Positions 25,274 through 34,221 of a DNA stretch of 64,000 nt are shown here, piece by piece (the first letter of the stretch is position 1; every line of letters starts with the position of its first letter). The position numbers and the translations under genes are program-made. The stretch is taken from assembly GCA_938008535.1 (NCBI GenBank), contig CALLKF010000005.1:1-64000 (forward strand). The letters run 5' to 3'. The notes beneath the pieces were generated by a model that was given only the letters and a program-made list of their open reading frames with translations, made no database searches and had not been told where the DNA came from. The stretch comes from an uncultured Saprospirales bacterium (GTDB lineage: Bacteria > Bacteroidota > Bacteroidia > Chitinophagales > JADIYW01).

Positions 25274-27442
25274 ATGCAAAAGCGATATTTTTTATCCATT
25301 ATTTTTGTGTTTTATGTTCTTCCTTACAGTTTAGCACAAAGCAAACGAGCTTTAGTTATTGGAATCAACGATTATTTTAAATTTGATGATAATTCAAAAT
25401 CTGTTGTTCGCGACCCACTCAATTCGCTTTTTGGCAGCGTCAATGATGCAAAAGCTGTCAAAGAATTGCTTACCACACGTTTCGGCTTTAATGAAAAAAA
25501 CATTAAAGAATTGTATAGCAAAAATGCAACACAGGAAAATATTTTAAATGAATTAGATAAGTTATTATTGAACAGCAAAGCTGGTGATAATGTCTTTTTT
25601 TATTATTCTGGACATGGTATTCAGTTAAAAAATGTAATTACAAAATCTACAGATGAGGCCATTGCACCAACCGATGTTTTGTATAAGCAAAATGGATTTA
25701 TAAAAACGCTTCAATTAGCTTCTATCTTTAATAAATTTGTAGATAAGAAAGTTACATTAACTACCATATTTGATTGTTGCTATAGTTGGGGCACGCATAC
25801 TACTTTAGGAAATAACAAACCACAGACTGATTTTAATTTTTTAATTTCATTAAACGAACCAGGCAGAGAAGAAATTTTGAGTAACATGAGAGAACATGAA
25901 TATGAATATGTTCGTGACTCACTTGGTGAAATAATAGGTATAGAAACTCGAGCAATGGATTTTAAAGGTTATTTGCAAAGTTCTGGTTTTGATACAGATA
26001 CTTTATATCAGTTAAATAAAAGAGATTCTTCGTATTACATTTTTTTGTTTTCAGATTATTTGAGAATTTCATCTGATACAATTCCTACTCTTTATAGGTT
26101 TGATAGTAGTGCTCAAAAATATATACCGATTGAAATAAATGATGAAGGCGAAAAAGAATTTAAAATTCAGTTTAATCTATTGAATGAAATTTTTCCTGAT
26201 GCGATAAGTCCATCTAGAAGAGTACAATCTAATTATTTATTCTTATCAGCAACAAATGATGTACAAAAAGCAAGTGAAAAGAAGGATGAAAATGGTAATA
26301 AACACGGTGTGTTCACCAAATCAATTATTGAAGTTTTAAAACAAAATCCATCAACTATTACAAGTGAAAAATTATTTGAAAAGATTTCTGTAGAATTAAA
26401 AAAGCGATATTATACACAAACACCAACACTTAAATGCGATCCACAACGTTTGAAAAAAAATTTATTGAGCATTCCAACTTCAACGATTTCAAGTGATGTA
26501 TTTGCTAAATGTATTCAATCAAATAATAATTCAATTACACTAGATAAAGGTGCGTTGTCTGGTTTTTCAAAAGGAAATATTTTACAAGATGTTTCAAACC
26601 CAGCCGTTGAAATTGAAATTACTGAATTAAAAAATGAGAACAACAGTATTGCAAAAATTATAAAAGGAAGTGGAAATTTTAAAGGTAAAATATTTAAAGT
26701 AAAAGACTGGTATGCTAAAACAAAACCATTAATTAAGGTTTATATCCCACACGATAATTTTTCTACTGCACAATTTTCTACACTCATACAAACTAAGATA
26801 ACACCATTAGTAAAAGAGCAAGATATGAATGGAATTTACAAAGGTTTTGGTTATTATGTGCCGTTTGAAGAAAATTTTGATTGTTCAAAAATTTATGTTT
26901 CAGGCAAACAAATTACATATATAGGTTTGGAACCGAATACGAATACAACACTAAAAGATTTGGATAAAATTACACTTCAAAATGTAAATAAAAATCAACC
27001 ATATATTATTTATTTACCAGTTCCAGAAGAGATTGCAAAAGCAACAGAACAGTTATTAAAATTGAATCAGAATATTGAGTTAGTTTCACAACCTGAAAAA
27101 GCAGATGTATCTATTGCCTGTTTTTATAGTAGAAATATTAATATAGACAAAGACTATTTGCCAAACTCCAAAAAAATAAATCCAGCTGAACCATATTATA
27201 GAAAAGGATTGGCACCAAAATTAAAGCCAACCGATGAGCCAGATGTAAACATCGTATTAGCACTAACCTCAGAAAATGTAAGTAAGAAAAGAGACTCAAA
27301 GTCACACAAAGTAACTATGCCTTTTTTAATTGTTAATTCGAAAGTTATGGATACTAAAGATATTGCAAAAAAAGTGTATAATTGGTTTGTTATTGAAGCA
27401 GCAAAAAAAGGCATTTGGTTAAATAACTGGCCAAAGAAATAA
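25274..27442 (+). CDS. Secreted caspase-like (C14 peptidase) protein
   Basis: I start at the ATG at 25274, giving 722 residues with a clean signal peptide (FLSIIFVFYVLPYSLAQ) cut before SKRALVIGIN; the longer frame from 25208 begins at a non-ATG codon. The caspase domain covers about 23-430: ALVIGINDY, catalytic His114 in FFYYSGHG, and Cys169 in TIFDCCYSWG. The usual DxCxSG is DCCYSWG here. Metacaspase-type enzymes prefer Arg/Lys cleavage. The long region after the FTKSIIEVL helix (about 440-722) is beta-rich and unrecognised. Export is unusual compared with cytosolic defence caspases. It is a single-gene unit. Confidence 0.85.
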   Translation: MQKRYFLSIIFVFYVLPYSLAQSKRALVIGINDYFKFDDNSKSVVRDPLNSLFGSVNDAKAVKELLTTRFGFNEKNIKELYSKNATQENILNELDKLLLNSKAGDNVFFYYSGHGIQLKNVITKSTDEAIAPTDVLYKQNGFIKTLQLASIFNKFVDKKVTLTTIFDCCYSWGTHTTLGNNKPQTDFNFLISLNEPGREEILSNMREHEYEYVRDSLGEIIGIETRAMDFKGYLQSSGFDTDTLYQLNKRDSSYYIFLFSDYLRISSDTIPTLYRFDSSAQKYIPIEINDEGEKEFKIQFNLLNEIFPDAISPSRRVQSNYLFLSATNDVQKASEKKDENGNKHGVFTKSIIEVLKQNPSTITSEKLFEKISVELKKRYYTQTPTLKCDPQRLKKNLLSIPTSTISSDVFAKCIQSNNNSITLDKGALSGFSKGNILQDVSNPAVEIEITELKNENNSIAKIIKGSGNFKGKIFKVKDWYAKTKPLIKVYIPHDNFSTAQFSTLIQTKITPLVKEQDMNGIYKGFGYYVPFEENFDCSKIYVSGKQITYIGLEPNTNTTLKDLDKITLQNVNKNQPYIIYLPVPEEIAKATEQLLKLNQNIELVSQPEKADVSIACFYSRNINIDKDYLPNSKKINPAEPYYRKGLAPKLKPTDEPDVNIVLALTSENVSKKRDSKSHKVTMPFLIVNSKVMDTKDIAKKVYNWFVIEAAKKGIWLNNWPKK

Positions 27443-27462
27443 TTAACTTTCATGAATAGGTA

Positions 27463-28329
27463 TCAAGTACCAGAAATTGCGATAAGTGCATTGTAAAAAT
27501 TTTCACAAGCTTTGTTGTTGGTCGAAACAAACAAAACAGGTTCTATTAATTCTAATTCCATCAACAAAAAATTTCCATCGTTTGCTATTACACCATCAAC
27601 TCTTGCATACAATAATGTTTCAGGAATGCTGTTTAATAAGTTAGTAGCTTGTGTTAAAATTAATTCATTTGGTTCTATAGGTTCTACTGTTCCACCAAAT
27701 TGCACTTGCACACGAAAATCGCCTTGCTTTACTCTTTTGCAAATAGCATGACTGAATTTTTTATTGAAGAAGATCAGCGACAATTCACCTTTTGTAATAA
27801 TTTCTTCTACAAATATTTGAACAATCACATCGCCGTTTTTCAATAATTCTGTAAAACGGTTTTCGTCAATATCAACACTGTCAATATTTGCAATCCATGT
27901 ATTATAAGCACCACCAGAAATAGTTGGTTTTACAACAGCTTTGTTCCAGTTGTTTTCTTGCAGAATTCTTTTTAATGTGATGTTATTCTTTTGAGAACAA
28001 ATAACATAAGATGGAAGCAAGACACCATTCTTAGAAAAATCATCAAAATAATTTTTGTTTTGATTCCATTTAACTACAGATAACGGATTTAAAACCTTGC
28101 ATCCAAGTAACTTCAATTTATCCAACCATTGGTCAAACTCAACAGGTTGCTCAAAATAATTCCACATAGAACGCAATACAATCACATCAAATTGCTTCCA
28201 GTTTATAGATGCATCGTCCCAAGAAACTGGAATTACTTCAATACTTTTTTGTGTTAAATATTGTTGTATTAATTTATCATCTTCATATAAATCAGGAAAT
28301 TTATGATAGGTTACAAAAGCTACTTGCAT
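27463..28329 (-). CDS. ATP-grasp domain protein
   Basis: A 288-residue soluble protein of the ATP-grasp (RimK/glutathione synthetase-like) type. The N-terminal segment (FVTYHKFPDLYEDDKLIQQY; DVIVLRSMWNYFEQP) is the pre-ATP-grasp domain. NKAVVKPTISGGAYNTW holds a nucleotide-binding Lys, VIVQIFVEEI the adenine contact, and LLYARVDGVI...LLMELELIEPVLF the Mg ligands. It may join a carboxylate to an amine; the substrate cannot be told from the sequence. It converges with the caspase-like gene and shares no operon. Confidence 0.8.
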   Translation of the reverse strand: MQVAFVTYHKFPDLYEDDKLIQQYLTQKSIEVIPVSWDDASINWKQFDVIVLRSMWNYFEQPVEFDQWLDKLKLLGCKVLNPLSVVKWNQNKNYFDDFSKNGVLLPSYVICSQKNNITLKRILQENNWNKAVVKPTISGGAYNTWIANIDSVDIDENRFTELLKNGDVIVQIFVEEIITKGELSLIFFNKKFSHAICKRVKQGDFRVQVQFGGTVEPIEPNELILTQATNLLNSIPETLLYARVDGVIANDGNFLLMELELIEPVLFVSTNNKACENFYNALIAISGT

Positions 28330-28403
28330 GGTTATTTGTTTTACTAATGCAAAGTAAGACAGATGAAGTCAGAAAAGAATTGTCTTGTGGTAATAAATGA
28401 GAT

Positions 28404-28426
28404 TTGGTTCGTGAGACACGAACCAA
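28404..28426. repeat. 10-bp perfect hairpin in intergenic DNA
   Basis: TTGGTTCGTG (28404-28413) pairs with CACGAACCAA (28417-28426) around a three-base loop, about 75 bp downstream of the sterol desaturase gene's stop. No T-run follows on either strand. It may be a repeat-derived hairpin or a weak terminator. Confidence 0.5.
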
Positions 28427-28500
28427 GGCTAGGGCTTCTACAATTTGCATGCTTTGAGAAATCCTTATAGAAAATAAGTAACATCGAGATTGAGACTGTG

Positions 28501-29742
28501 TTACTTCACAATTCGTTTCAATACAAACCTATTATTAATATTTAAGGTGTACCAAGCTAAAAAGTACGCTGTAAGAATTACAGATGGAATCAACATAATT
28601 AAAAACCAACCATTGTAGTTAATGTAGTACATAGAATTTAGTGCAATAAATGCCATCAGTAAACGTGCATATTCAGCATATTTTACCCATTTTTTTTGTT
28701 CAAGAATTGCACTACATATTACAGTAGAAAGCATCAATATGCTGAAGAACACAATCGTATAAAATGTACTTAGTTTTTCATAGTTATATAAGTAAGCCGA
28801 TAAGCCAACAATAATGAAAATAAATTGCACCAACACATAAATATTCAAACTTTTGCTGGTTGCTTTAGCATCGTATTTTGGTTTATTATAATCAACTTCT
28901 GGAATTGGAATTTGGCCACCCAATTCTGCTGGCTGCCAACCTGGTTTAGCAAATATATATTTTAATTTATCTGATACTTTAGGAAATGCTTTTGCGTTTT
29001 TAAACATCGTTACATAATACTCAACATTTGCCCAAGCTGGATTCCAGCTTTTCAATTGCGTAGTTACACCATACGTTGGTTCTTCTATTTCTTCCTGAAA
29101 AGTACCAAATAGTTTGTCCCAAATAATAAACATACCTGCGTGGTTTTTATCAATATATTTTGGATTTACACCATGATGTACTCTGTGATGTGATGGTGTA
29201 TTGAAAATGGCTTCGAACCATTTTGGCATTTTGTCGATAGCTTTGGTATGAATCCAAAATTGAAAAAAAGAATTGATACTTGCGCAAATTCCTAAAGTCA
29301 ACACATCAACGCCTAAAAATGCAATTGGCAAAAAGAAAATAAATGCCAGCAAACTATGAATCCAAGATTGACGCAATGCAACCGTTAAATTGTATTCTTC
29401 GCTTTGGTGGTGCACCACATGCGCGCCCCAAAATAAGTTAACTTCATGACCAAAACGATGTGCCCAATAAAAACAAAAATCAAATAAAATTAAAACAACA
29501 ATATATGCTGTAACACCAGATAAATGTAATACAGCGAAGTTTTCTAACACCAAAACATAAGCACCTAACATTAAACCTGTGGTTAATAATTTAAACAACA
29601 AATGACTTACACCAATATTTAAATTCGTCAGTGCATCGTTTAAACGATAATATTCTGGATGTTTTTTGCGCGTAGCAAAATATTCTACAACAATAAAAAG
29701 TAAAAAAATTGGAATGGCAATTACGGTGCTGAGTTGTTCCAT
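28501..29742 (-). CDS. Sterol desaturase / fatty acid hydroxylase family membrane protein (AGMO-like)
   Basis: A 413-residue integral membrane di-iron oxygenase. The histidine boxes are HRFGH and HVVHH (near residues 96-112; DFCFYWAHRFGHEVNLFWGA, then HVVHHQSEEYN), and HRVHHG in FNTPSHHRVHHGVNPKYID (about 186). This layout with WDKLFGTFQEE, and a length over 400 residues with extra C-terminal helices, matches alkylglycerol monooxygenase/TMEM195-like proteins rather than short hydroxylases. The substrate is a guess: an ether lipid or sterol-like membrane lipid. Confidence 0.88.
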   Translation of the reverse strand: MEQLSTVIAIPIFLLFIVVEYFATRKKHPEYYRLNDALTNLNIGVSHLLFKLLTTGLMLGAYVLVLENFAVLHLSGVTAYIVVLILFDFCFYWAHRFGHEVNLFWGAHVVHHQSEEYNLTVALRQSWIHSLLAFIFFLPIAFLGVDVLTLGICASINSFFQFWIHTKAIDKMPKWFEAIFNTPSHHRVHHGVNPKYIDKNHAGMFIIWDKLFGTFQEEIEEPTYGVTTQLKSWNPAWANVEYYVTMFKNAKAFPKVSDKLKYIFAKPGWQPAELGGQIPIPEVDYNKPKYDAKATSKSLNIYVLVQFIFIIVGLSAYLYNYEKLSTFYTIVFFSILMLSTVICSAILEQKKWVKYAEYARLLMAFIALNSMYYINYNGWFLIMLIPSVILTAYFLAWYTLNINNRFVLKRIVK

Positions 29743-29917
29743 GATGTTGAATTTAAAATTATTGTAGATTTAGTATTATTAAAAATGCTTGAACATTAAA
29801 GTTAACCTAAGTTTAGTTTCAAAACAATATACTTTTTATAATTTAACAAGAGTTTAAATAATTTATTTAAGCAAGACGTTTAAATAGGTAGAATATTTTA
29901 AAATTAATTTACAGCTT

Positions 29918-30667
29918 ATGTTTGATTTTATAAAGAAAAAAATAAATGCTTTCATTTTAAAAAAAGCAACAGAAAATAAAACCATTGACATTGTTGAAGT
30001 GCGCACGCAAGAAATTGGGTTGACTTCTGTAATTACAGAAACTGACATTAAGATTACAAATTCATTTTTTTTGCCAATTACCATTTTATCTATTGAAACA
30101 AAATTATTAAATAGAAATGGCATTGAAATTGGCTCGATGAATTATCACCAGCCACAAAAATTAAAAGGTAAATCGGAGTTGATTTTAACTGCAACTTCTA
30201 AAATTAGTATTATCACTTCTATATTTCAAGCAATTTCGCAACTGTTAGCGCATCCAATAAAAATGCGCAGTGTTGGTGTATCCAAAATAAAAATTTTATG
30301 GTTTACAATCGAAATTCCTGTGGATGATTATTTTGAAATACATCCAAGTAAAGTAAAAATAACAAAAGATTTGACCGAAGAAGAGAAAGCAGAACGCGCA
30401 ATTAAACAGAAAGAACGTGCCGAAAAACAAGCTATAGAAAAAGCAGCTCGCAAAGAAAAAATATTACAACGCAGATATGGCGAAAATTATATTTCTAAAG
30501 AAGAACGAATTGCGATGAACGATAATGATATTGAATTAGATAATGAACAAATAAATATTGTGTTAGATGAAAATGTAATTGATCAAATTCCGGAAATAGA
30601 TAACATTTCTATTACTGAAAATTCTGTTACAGAAATAAAGAATAAGCAGAATAATGATGACTTATGA
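29918..30667 (+). CDS. Uncharacterised protein with charged coiled tail
   Basis: A 249-residue protein with no signal peptide. The first 145 residues form a beta-rich region (EVRTQEIGLTSVITETDIKI; FLPITILSIETKLLNRNGIE) that recalls late-embryogenesis/immunoglobulin-like folds describing strand pairs, but I cannot name a family. A highly charged helix follows (TEEEKAERAIKQKERAEKQ, about 150-185), and an acidic, low-complexity C-terminus. It stands alone. Confidence 0.55.
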   Translation: MFDFIKKKINAFILKKATENKTIDIVEVRTQEIGLTSVITETDIKITNSFFLPITILSIETKLLNRNGIEIGSMNYHQPQKLKGKSELILTATSKISIITSIFQAISQLLAHPIKMRSVGVSKIKILWFTIEIPVDDYFEIHPSKVKITKDLTEEEKAERAIKQKERAEKQAIEKAARKEKILQRRYGENYISKEERIAMNDNDIELDNEQINIVLDENVIDQIPEIDNISITENSVTEIKNKQNNDDL

Positions 30668-30689
30668 ACAGCTTAATCTTTATTTAAGA

Positions 30690-30757
30690 TTCTGAAACAA
30701 GTTCAGTATGACAACGACTCGGCACCGCGACGTTGTCATGCCGAATTTAATTTGGCA
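30690..30757. repeat. Cluster of short hairpin repeats
   Basis: Three hairpins follow each other: CTGAA-ACAAG-TTCAG (30692-30706), ATGACAACG (30708-30716) with CGTTGTCAT (30731-30739), and TGCCGAAT with ATTTGGCA (30739-30757, one wobble). The CTGAAACAAGTTCAG unit and its flank resemble short repeats common between genes in Bacteroidota. They separate two convergent genes (29918 and 30781) and may serve both as terminators. Confidence 0.5.
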
Positions 30758-30780
30758 TCTAATGCTGATTATTACACTAG

Positions 30781-33165
30781 TTACTTTCCTAAATAGAACC
30801 TAAAGTATTTGCAATTACTTACAATATCTTGGTAATACGCAGTTTGCGAATAATTATCTTTCAATTTCTTAAATAACGGTCTGGTATTGGTGCTGTATAA
30901 TAAACTATAATTTCCACCATAGCTATAGTATACATCTTGTTTAGCAAAAAACAAATCTAATTCACATTTTGATGCCTGAAAAACTGCATTTGTTTTTAAT
31001 TCTTTGTTTGTTGATATACTTTCTGCTTTTAGAAAATAATCATACGGTTTTTGTGGATTGTTTGCTGCAATAGTTCCTGTTCCATTGTTATAATTATAAG
31101 GTTTTTTGATGGTGTTCGGAATAGTGTTGTATCCATAAATATTAGATAGATAATAATTGCCACCTTCATAAAAATGCAGGTTTCTAAAATAGCCATGAAG
31201 TGATGTGTTGTAATAAAAATTACCTAAAAGATAATTCGCTTTTGCAGCTTTTTCGTCATTACCACTGGCAAGTTTTTTTAATTGTAAAAGTGCTTCAACC
31301 AATTGTTCCTTATTCATGTTAGCAGTGATAAAATTAAATTCTTTATACGTTAAATCTTTAAATGCATCTTTCATAGTTGATTCATAATACGTTTGAATAT
31401 TGCTGCTAAAAATTAAACCAGATATGTTGCTATAACCATTAAAAGATGGTTCTTTAAGTTTGAGTGCCTCGTTCCAGCTATCATTATAGTCTATCGGTTC
31501 TAAGCATTTAAAATTAGCAGAAACTTTTTTGTATGCTATTAATGCATTCTCTAAATCATCTTTTTTGAAATAATACGAACCTTTTAGTTCATACAATGCA
31601 TCTAATATAATAGTTGAAGTCAGCAATTGTTTTTCAAACGCTGATTTATTTTTCGAATTAAATAAATCAATCAAATCGCTAATAATATTAATATCAGGAT
31701 TTCCATACAATCCTTTTAAAGTGTTGTGACACAAAAATGCTTTTGCTAAATTATTTTGTTGCATATAATTATGACCTAAAATTTCATACACAAAACCTTT
31801 TTGTTTTTCATCTTTATTATTTAAAAACTGAGTAAAGATTTTTTGTTCTGCAACTGCATCAATTGTTTTTAAGCTACCAATGTAAGCGCAAAACGAAGTT
31901 CTGTCTTTTTGCTCTAAAATGCCTTTATCTGTTGAGTTTAATTGATTTGCTGTTGCTTGTGATTTTGCATAATCACCGTTTAATAAATACAAATGTGCTA
32001 AGTAAGCGAGCCAAAAATCAGCACGTTTTACTTTGTTTGTTTTTATTAAAGTTTCTGTAAATAATATTATCTTTTGCAGATACAATTTTTCAGTTGCATT
32101 CATTAAAGGAAACGTATTTTTTGATGCATATTGGTTTGGAATTTGAAATGCACTGTGTTCAATTTGTAACAAAGCACGGCAAGCCATCAGCTCTAAATAC
32201 GCACTGTTTGGCGCAACTGCATAAATGTTTTTCATTTCCGATAAACCATTAGAAAACTTGTTGAAACCACGCAACACATACAGTGTAGCTTTTTCGTTTG
32301 GTGTTTTGCACAACAAAATCGCATTGTCAAAATTCATCTGATTAGAAATGCGAAAACTTGCATAACACGGAATTTTTCTGTCTGTTGTATTATGAAAAAC
32401 CTGCGCAAAAGCAACACCAGCTTCTGCAAATTTTTTCTGATTAAACAATGCACCACCTTTTTGTTCTAATGCATAATAATACAATAATGACTTTTGTTTC
32501 AATGGCTCTACATAAGTATTAAAATATCGTACAGCATCATCATTAAAACCACCATAATGTGATAGGCGCACCAACTGATATGCGATGCGCAATTTAATAT
32601 CTGGATTTTTTGTTGCTGCATATAATATGTTTCCATCTTTTGCAGTTGACATAAATTGTGGTTTAGTCATTTTCTTGCGAATGTTACCATAGTACCAATT
32701 TTCATCAGTGCTTTCTTCTGTTGAAGTTGCAAATGGTTCACATTTTTTTGCAAATATTAAATAGTTGAGAGCTTCAATTCCTTTATCCGTTAAATAAATT
32801 TGTTGCTTTAATGTGTCGTTAATATTCTTCAACGATTTTGTAGAAATTATTTTAGATAAATCACTGCTTGATGACTGATAGACCAAGTAATTTAAAGCAT
32901 TTTCATTGATTTGGTTGTCGAAATATTTCTTCCATTCTAAGATATTGTAATCTATTTCTTCAGTATTATTTGGCACATCATCATGTGAATGATTGTCATA
33001 AAATGTTTCATCGTATGTTAGAAAAAAGGGTTGTAAAGTTTTGTCTGATATTAGGTTTTGATCAAATAAATTATAAAATGTTCCATCTTCGGATGACCAC
33101 GAACAAGCATTTGTTTTATTTAGCACAGCAGCTAAAAATAATAACGCTAAAATATATTTTTTCAT
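30781..33165 (-). CDS. Exported helical-repeat (TPR-like) protein, unknown function
   Basis: A 794-residue protein with a signal peptide (ILALLFLAAVLNKTNA, cut before CSW). The bulk (about 200-650) is helical with TPR-like segments, for example AGVAFAQVFHNTTDR, NGDYAKSQATANQLN and KDDLENALIAYKKVSANF. The C-terminus carries a Tyr/Asn/Gly-rich stretch (GGNYYLSNIYGYNTIPNTI). The ATG overlaps the stop of the preceding lipoprotein gene by four bases (ATGA), so the two are translationally coupled. I do not recognise the family beyond the TPR fold. Probably periplasmic. Confidence 0.7.
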   Translation of the reverse strand: MKKYILALLFLAAVLNKTNACSWSSEDGTFYNLFDQNLISDKTLQPFFLTYDETFYDNHSHDDVPNNTEEIDYNILEWKKYFDNQINENALNYLVYQSSSSDLSKIISTKSLKNINDTLKQQIYLTDKGIEALNYLIFAKKCEPFATSTEESTDENWYYGNIRKKMTKPQFMSTAKDGNILYAATKNPDIKLRIAYQLVRLSHYGGFNDDAVRYFNTYVEPLKQKSLLYYYALEQKGGALFNQKKFAEAGVAFAQVFHNTTDRKIPCYASFRISNQMNFDNAILLCKTPNEKATLYVLRGFNKFSNGLSEMKNIYAVAPNSAYLELMACRALLQIEHSAFQIPNQYASKNTFPLMNATEKLYLQKIILFTETLIKTNKVKRADFWLAYLAHLYLLNGDYAKSQATANQLNSTDKGILEQKDRTSFCAYIGSLKTIDAVAEQKIFTQFLNNKDEKQKGFVYEILGHNYMQQNNLAKAFLCHNTLKGLYGNPDINIISDLIDLFNSKNKSAFEKQLLTSTIILDALYELKGSYYFKKDDLENALIAYKKVSANFKCLEPIDYNDSWNEALKLKEPSFNGYSNISGLIFSSNIQTYYESTMKDAFKDLTYKEFNFITANMNKEQLVEALLQLKKLASGNDEKAAKANYLLGNFYYNTSLHGYFRNLHFYEGGNYYLSNIYGYNTIPNTIKKPYNYNNGTGTIAANNPQKPYDYFLKAESISTNKELKTNAVFQASKCELDLFFAKQDVYYSYGGNYSLLYSTNTRPLFKKLKDNYSQTAYYQDIVSNCKYFRFYLGK

Positions 33166-34160
33166 TTTGAGATGGTTTTAAGATTTTGGATAGAATAGTA
33201 ATTTAAATTTGATGAATCTAAATGATAAAAGATAGTATTTAGTTCCTTATTTTTTATTTTATTTTTTAGAAATGTGGATGCTTGATGTAATTGCGTTGAT
33301 GTAACTTCTTCTACTTTTAGAGTGAAATCTTCATAAATATAGTTTCCATGTAGATAATGATCTTTTTTTACCAAATAAAAATTTGCTTTTATTGGTTGAT
33401 AGATACTTGTGTCTTTCAACATATCATTTCTGATTCCGTTTAATAGACGTTTTTCTCCAACTTGATTTTCGATAATTGCCCAACTATAAATTGGCAAAGC
33501 AATATCTAATGCAATTGGATAATTTTGGATTTCTTTACAATAATTTTCTGCAAGTTTATTTTCTAAAATGGAATTTTCTTCTTTATAATCTAACGGATTT
33601 GATGTTGCATAATACATCAGAACACTTTTTTTTATTGGTGGAATGCCAGTTTTTGTTTTATCTTTTATTTGATGTAAACGAATAGTTGCTGAAACAAGCA
33701 GTGTTGGGTTTTGTTTTTCTACAATATTCAGCAAGTAAAAATATTTACTTCGTGTACTTATAGTCCAATCACAATCGAACTGTATTTCTTTTATTTTTTT
33801 ATCAGAAATTTTCGGATAAATAAATTCAATTTCTTGTTTGATGTGTTTTGCTAATTCTTCGATTTTATTTTTATCTAAATTCTTAAAAACGTCATTTGTT
33901 ATAAAAACTACGGGTATAATTTCTTGCTGTTTATTTATTTCTTTAATGTTGATTTCACCAACTGGAATAGCTTCGTTATTTTTAATGTCAACATCAAAAA
34001 AACGTACATACAATTTCTGTACGTTTAATTCATCCAAATATTTTTTTTCAATAGGTGAAATTTCGTACGTCGTTTCCCAAAAATAAAATGAAGTTGCATG
34101 TTGTTTTTTACAAGCAATGCAAGAAGCAATAATTAAAATAACAAACGAGATTTCTTTCAT
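33162..34160 (-). CDS. Predicted lipoprotein, possibly glycoside-hydrolase-like fold
   Basis: A 332-residue protein with signal peptide and lipobox ASCIAC (Cys17). The mature start SFYFWETTYEISPIEKKYL, the strand QKLYVRFFDVDI and the segment KEIQFDCDWTISTRSKYFYL read like strands 1, 2 and 4 of a TIM barrel, with the acidic residues at strand ends. This resembles DUF3142-type proteins, a guess from pattern alone. It is coupled to the downstream 794-residue TPR protein by an ATGA overlap, so the two probably act together in the periplasm. Confidence 0.6.
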   Translation of the reverse strand: MKEISFVILIIASCIACKKQHATSFYFWETTYEISPIEKKYLDELNVQKLYVRFFDVDIKNNEAIPVGEINIKEINKQQEIIPVVFITNDVFKNLDKNKIEELAKHIKQEIEFIYPKISDKKIKEIQFDCDWTISTRSKYFYLLNIVEKQNPTLLVSATIRLHQIKDKTKTGIPPIKKSVLMYYATSNPLDYKEENSILENKLAENYCKEIQNYPIALDIALPIYSWAIIENQVGEKRLLNGIRNDMLKDTSIYQPIKANFYLVKKDHYLHGNYIYEDFTLKVEEVTSTQLHQASTFLKNKIKNKELNTIFYHLDSSNLNYYSIQNLKTISK

Positions 34161-34221
34161 TCTATAATGGAACGAAATTAAACAATTTTAAACATACAGA
34201 TGATAAGTAATTAATGGTATC

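Noticed and set aside
25274..29742. A defence island built around the caspase-like gene
   Set aside because: The caspase is exported and its neighbours (epimerase, ATP-grasp enzyme, sterol desaturase) show no effector, sensor or nuclease partners.
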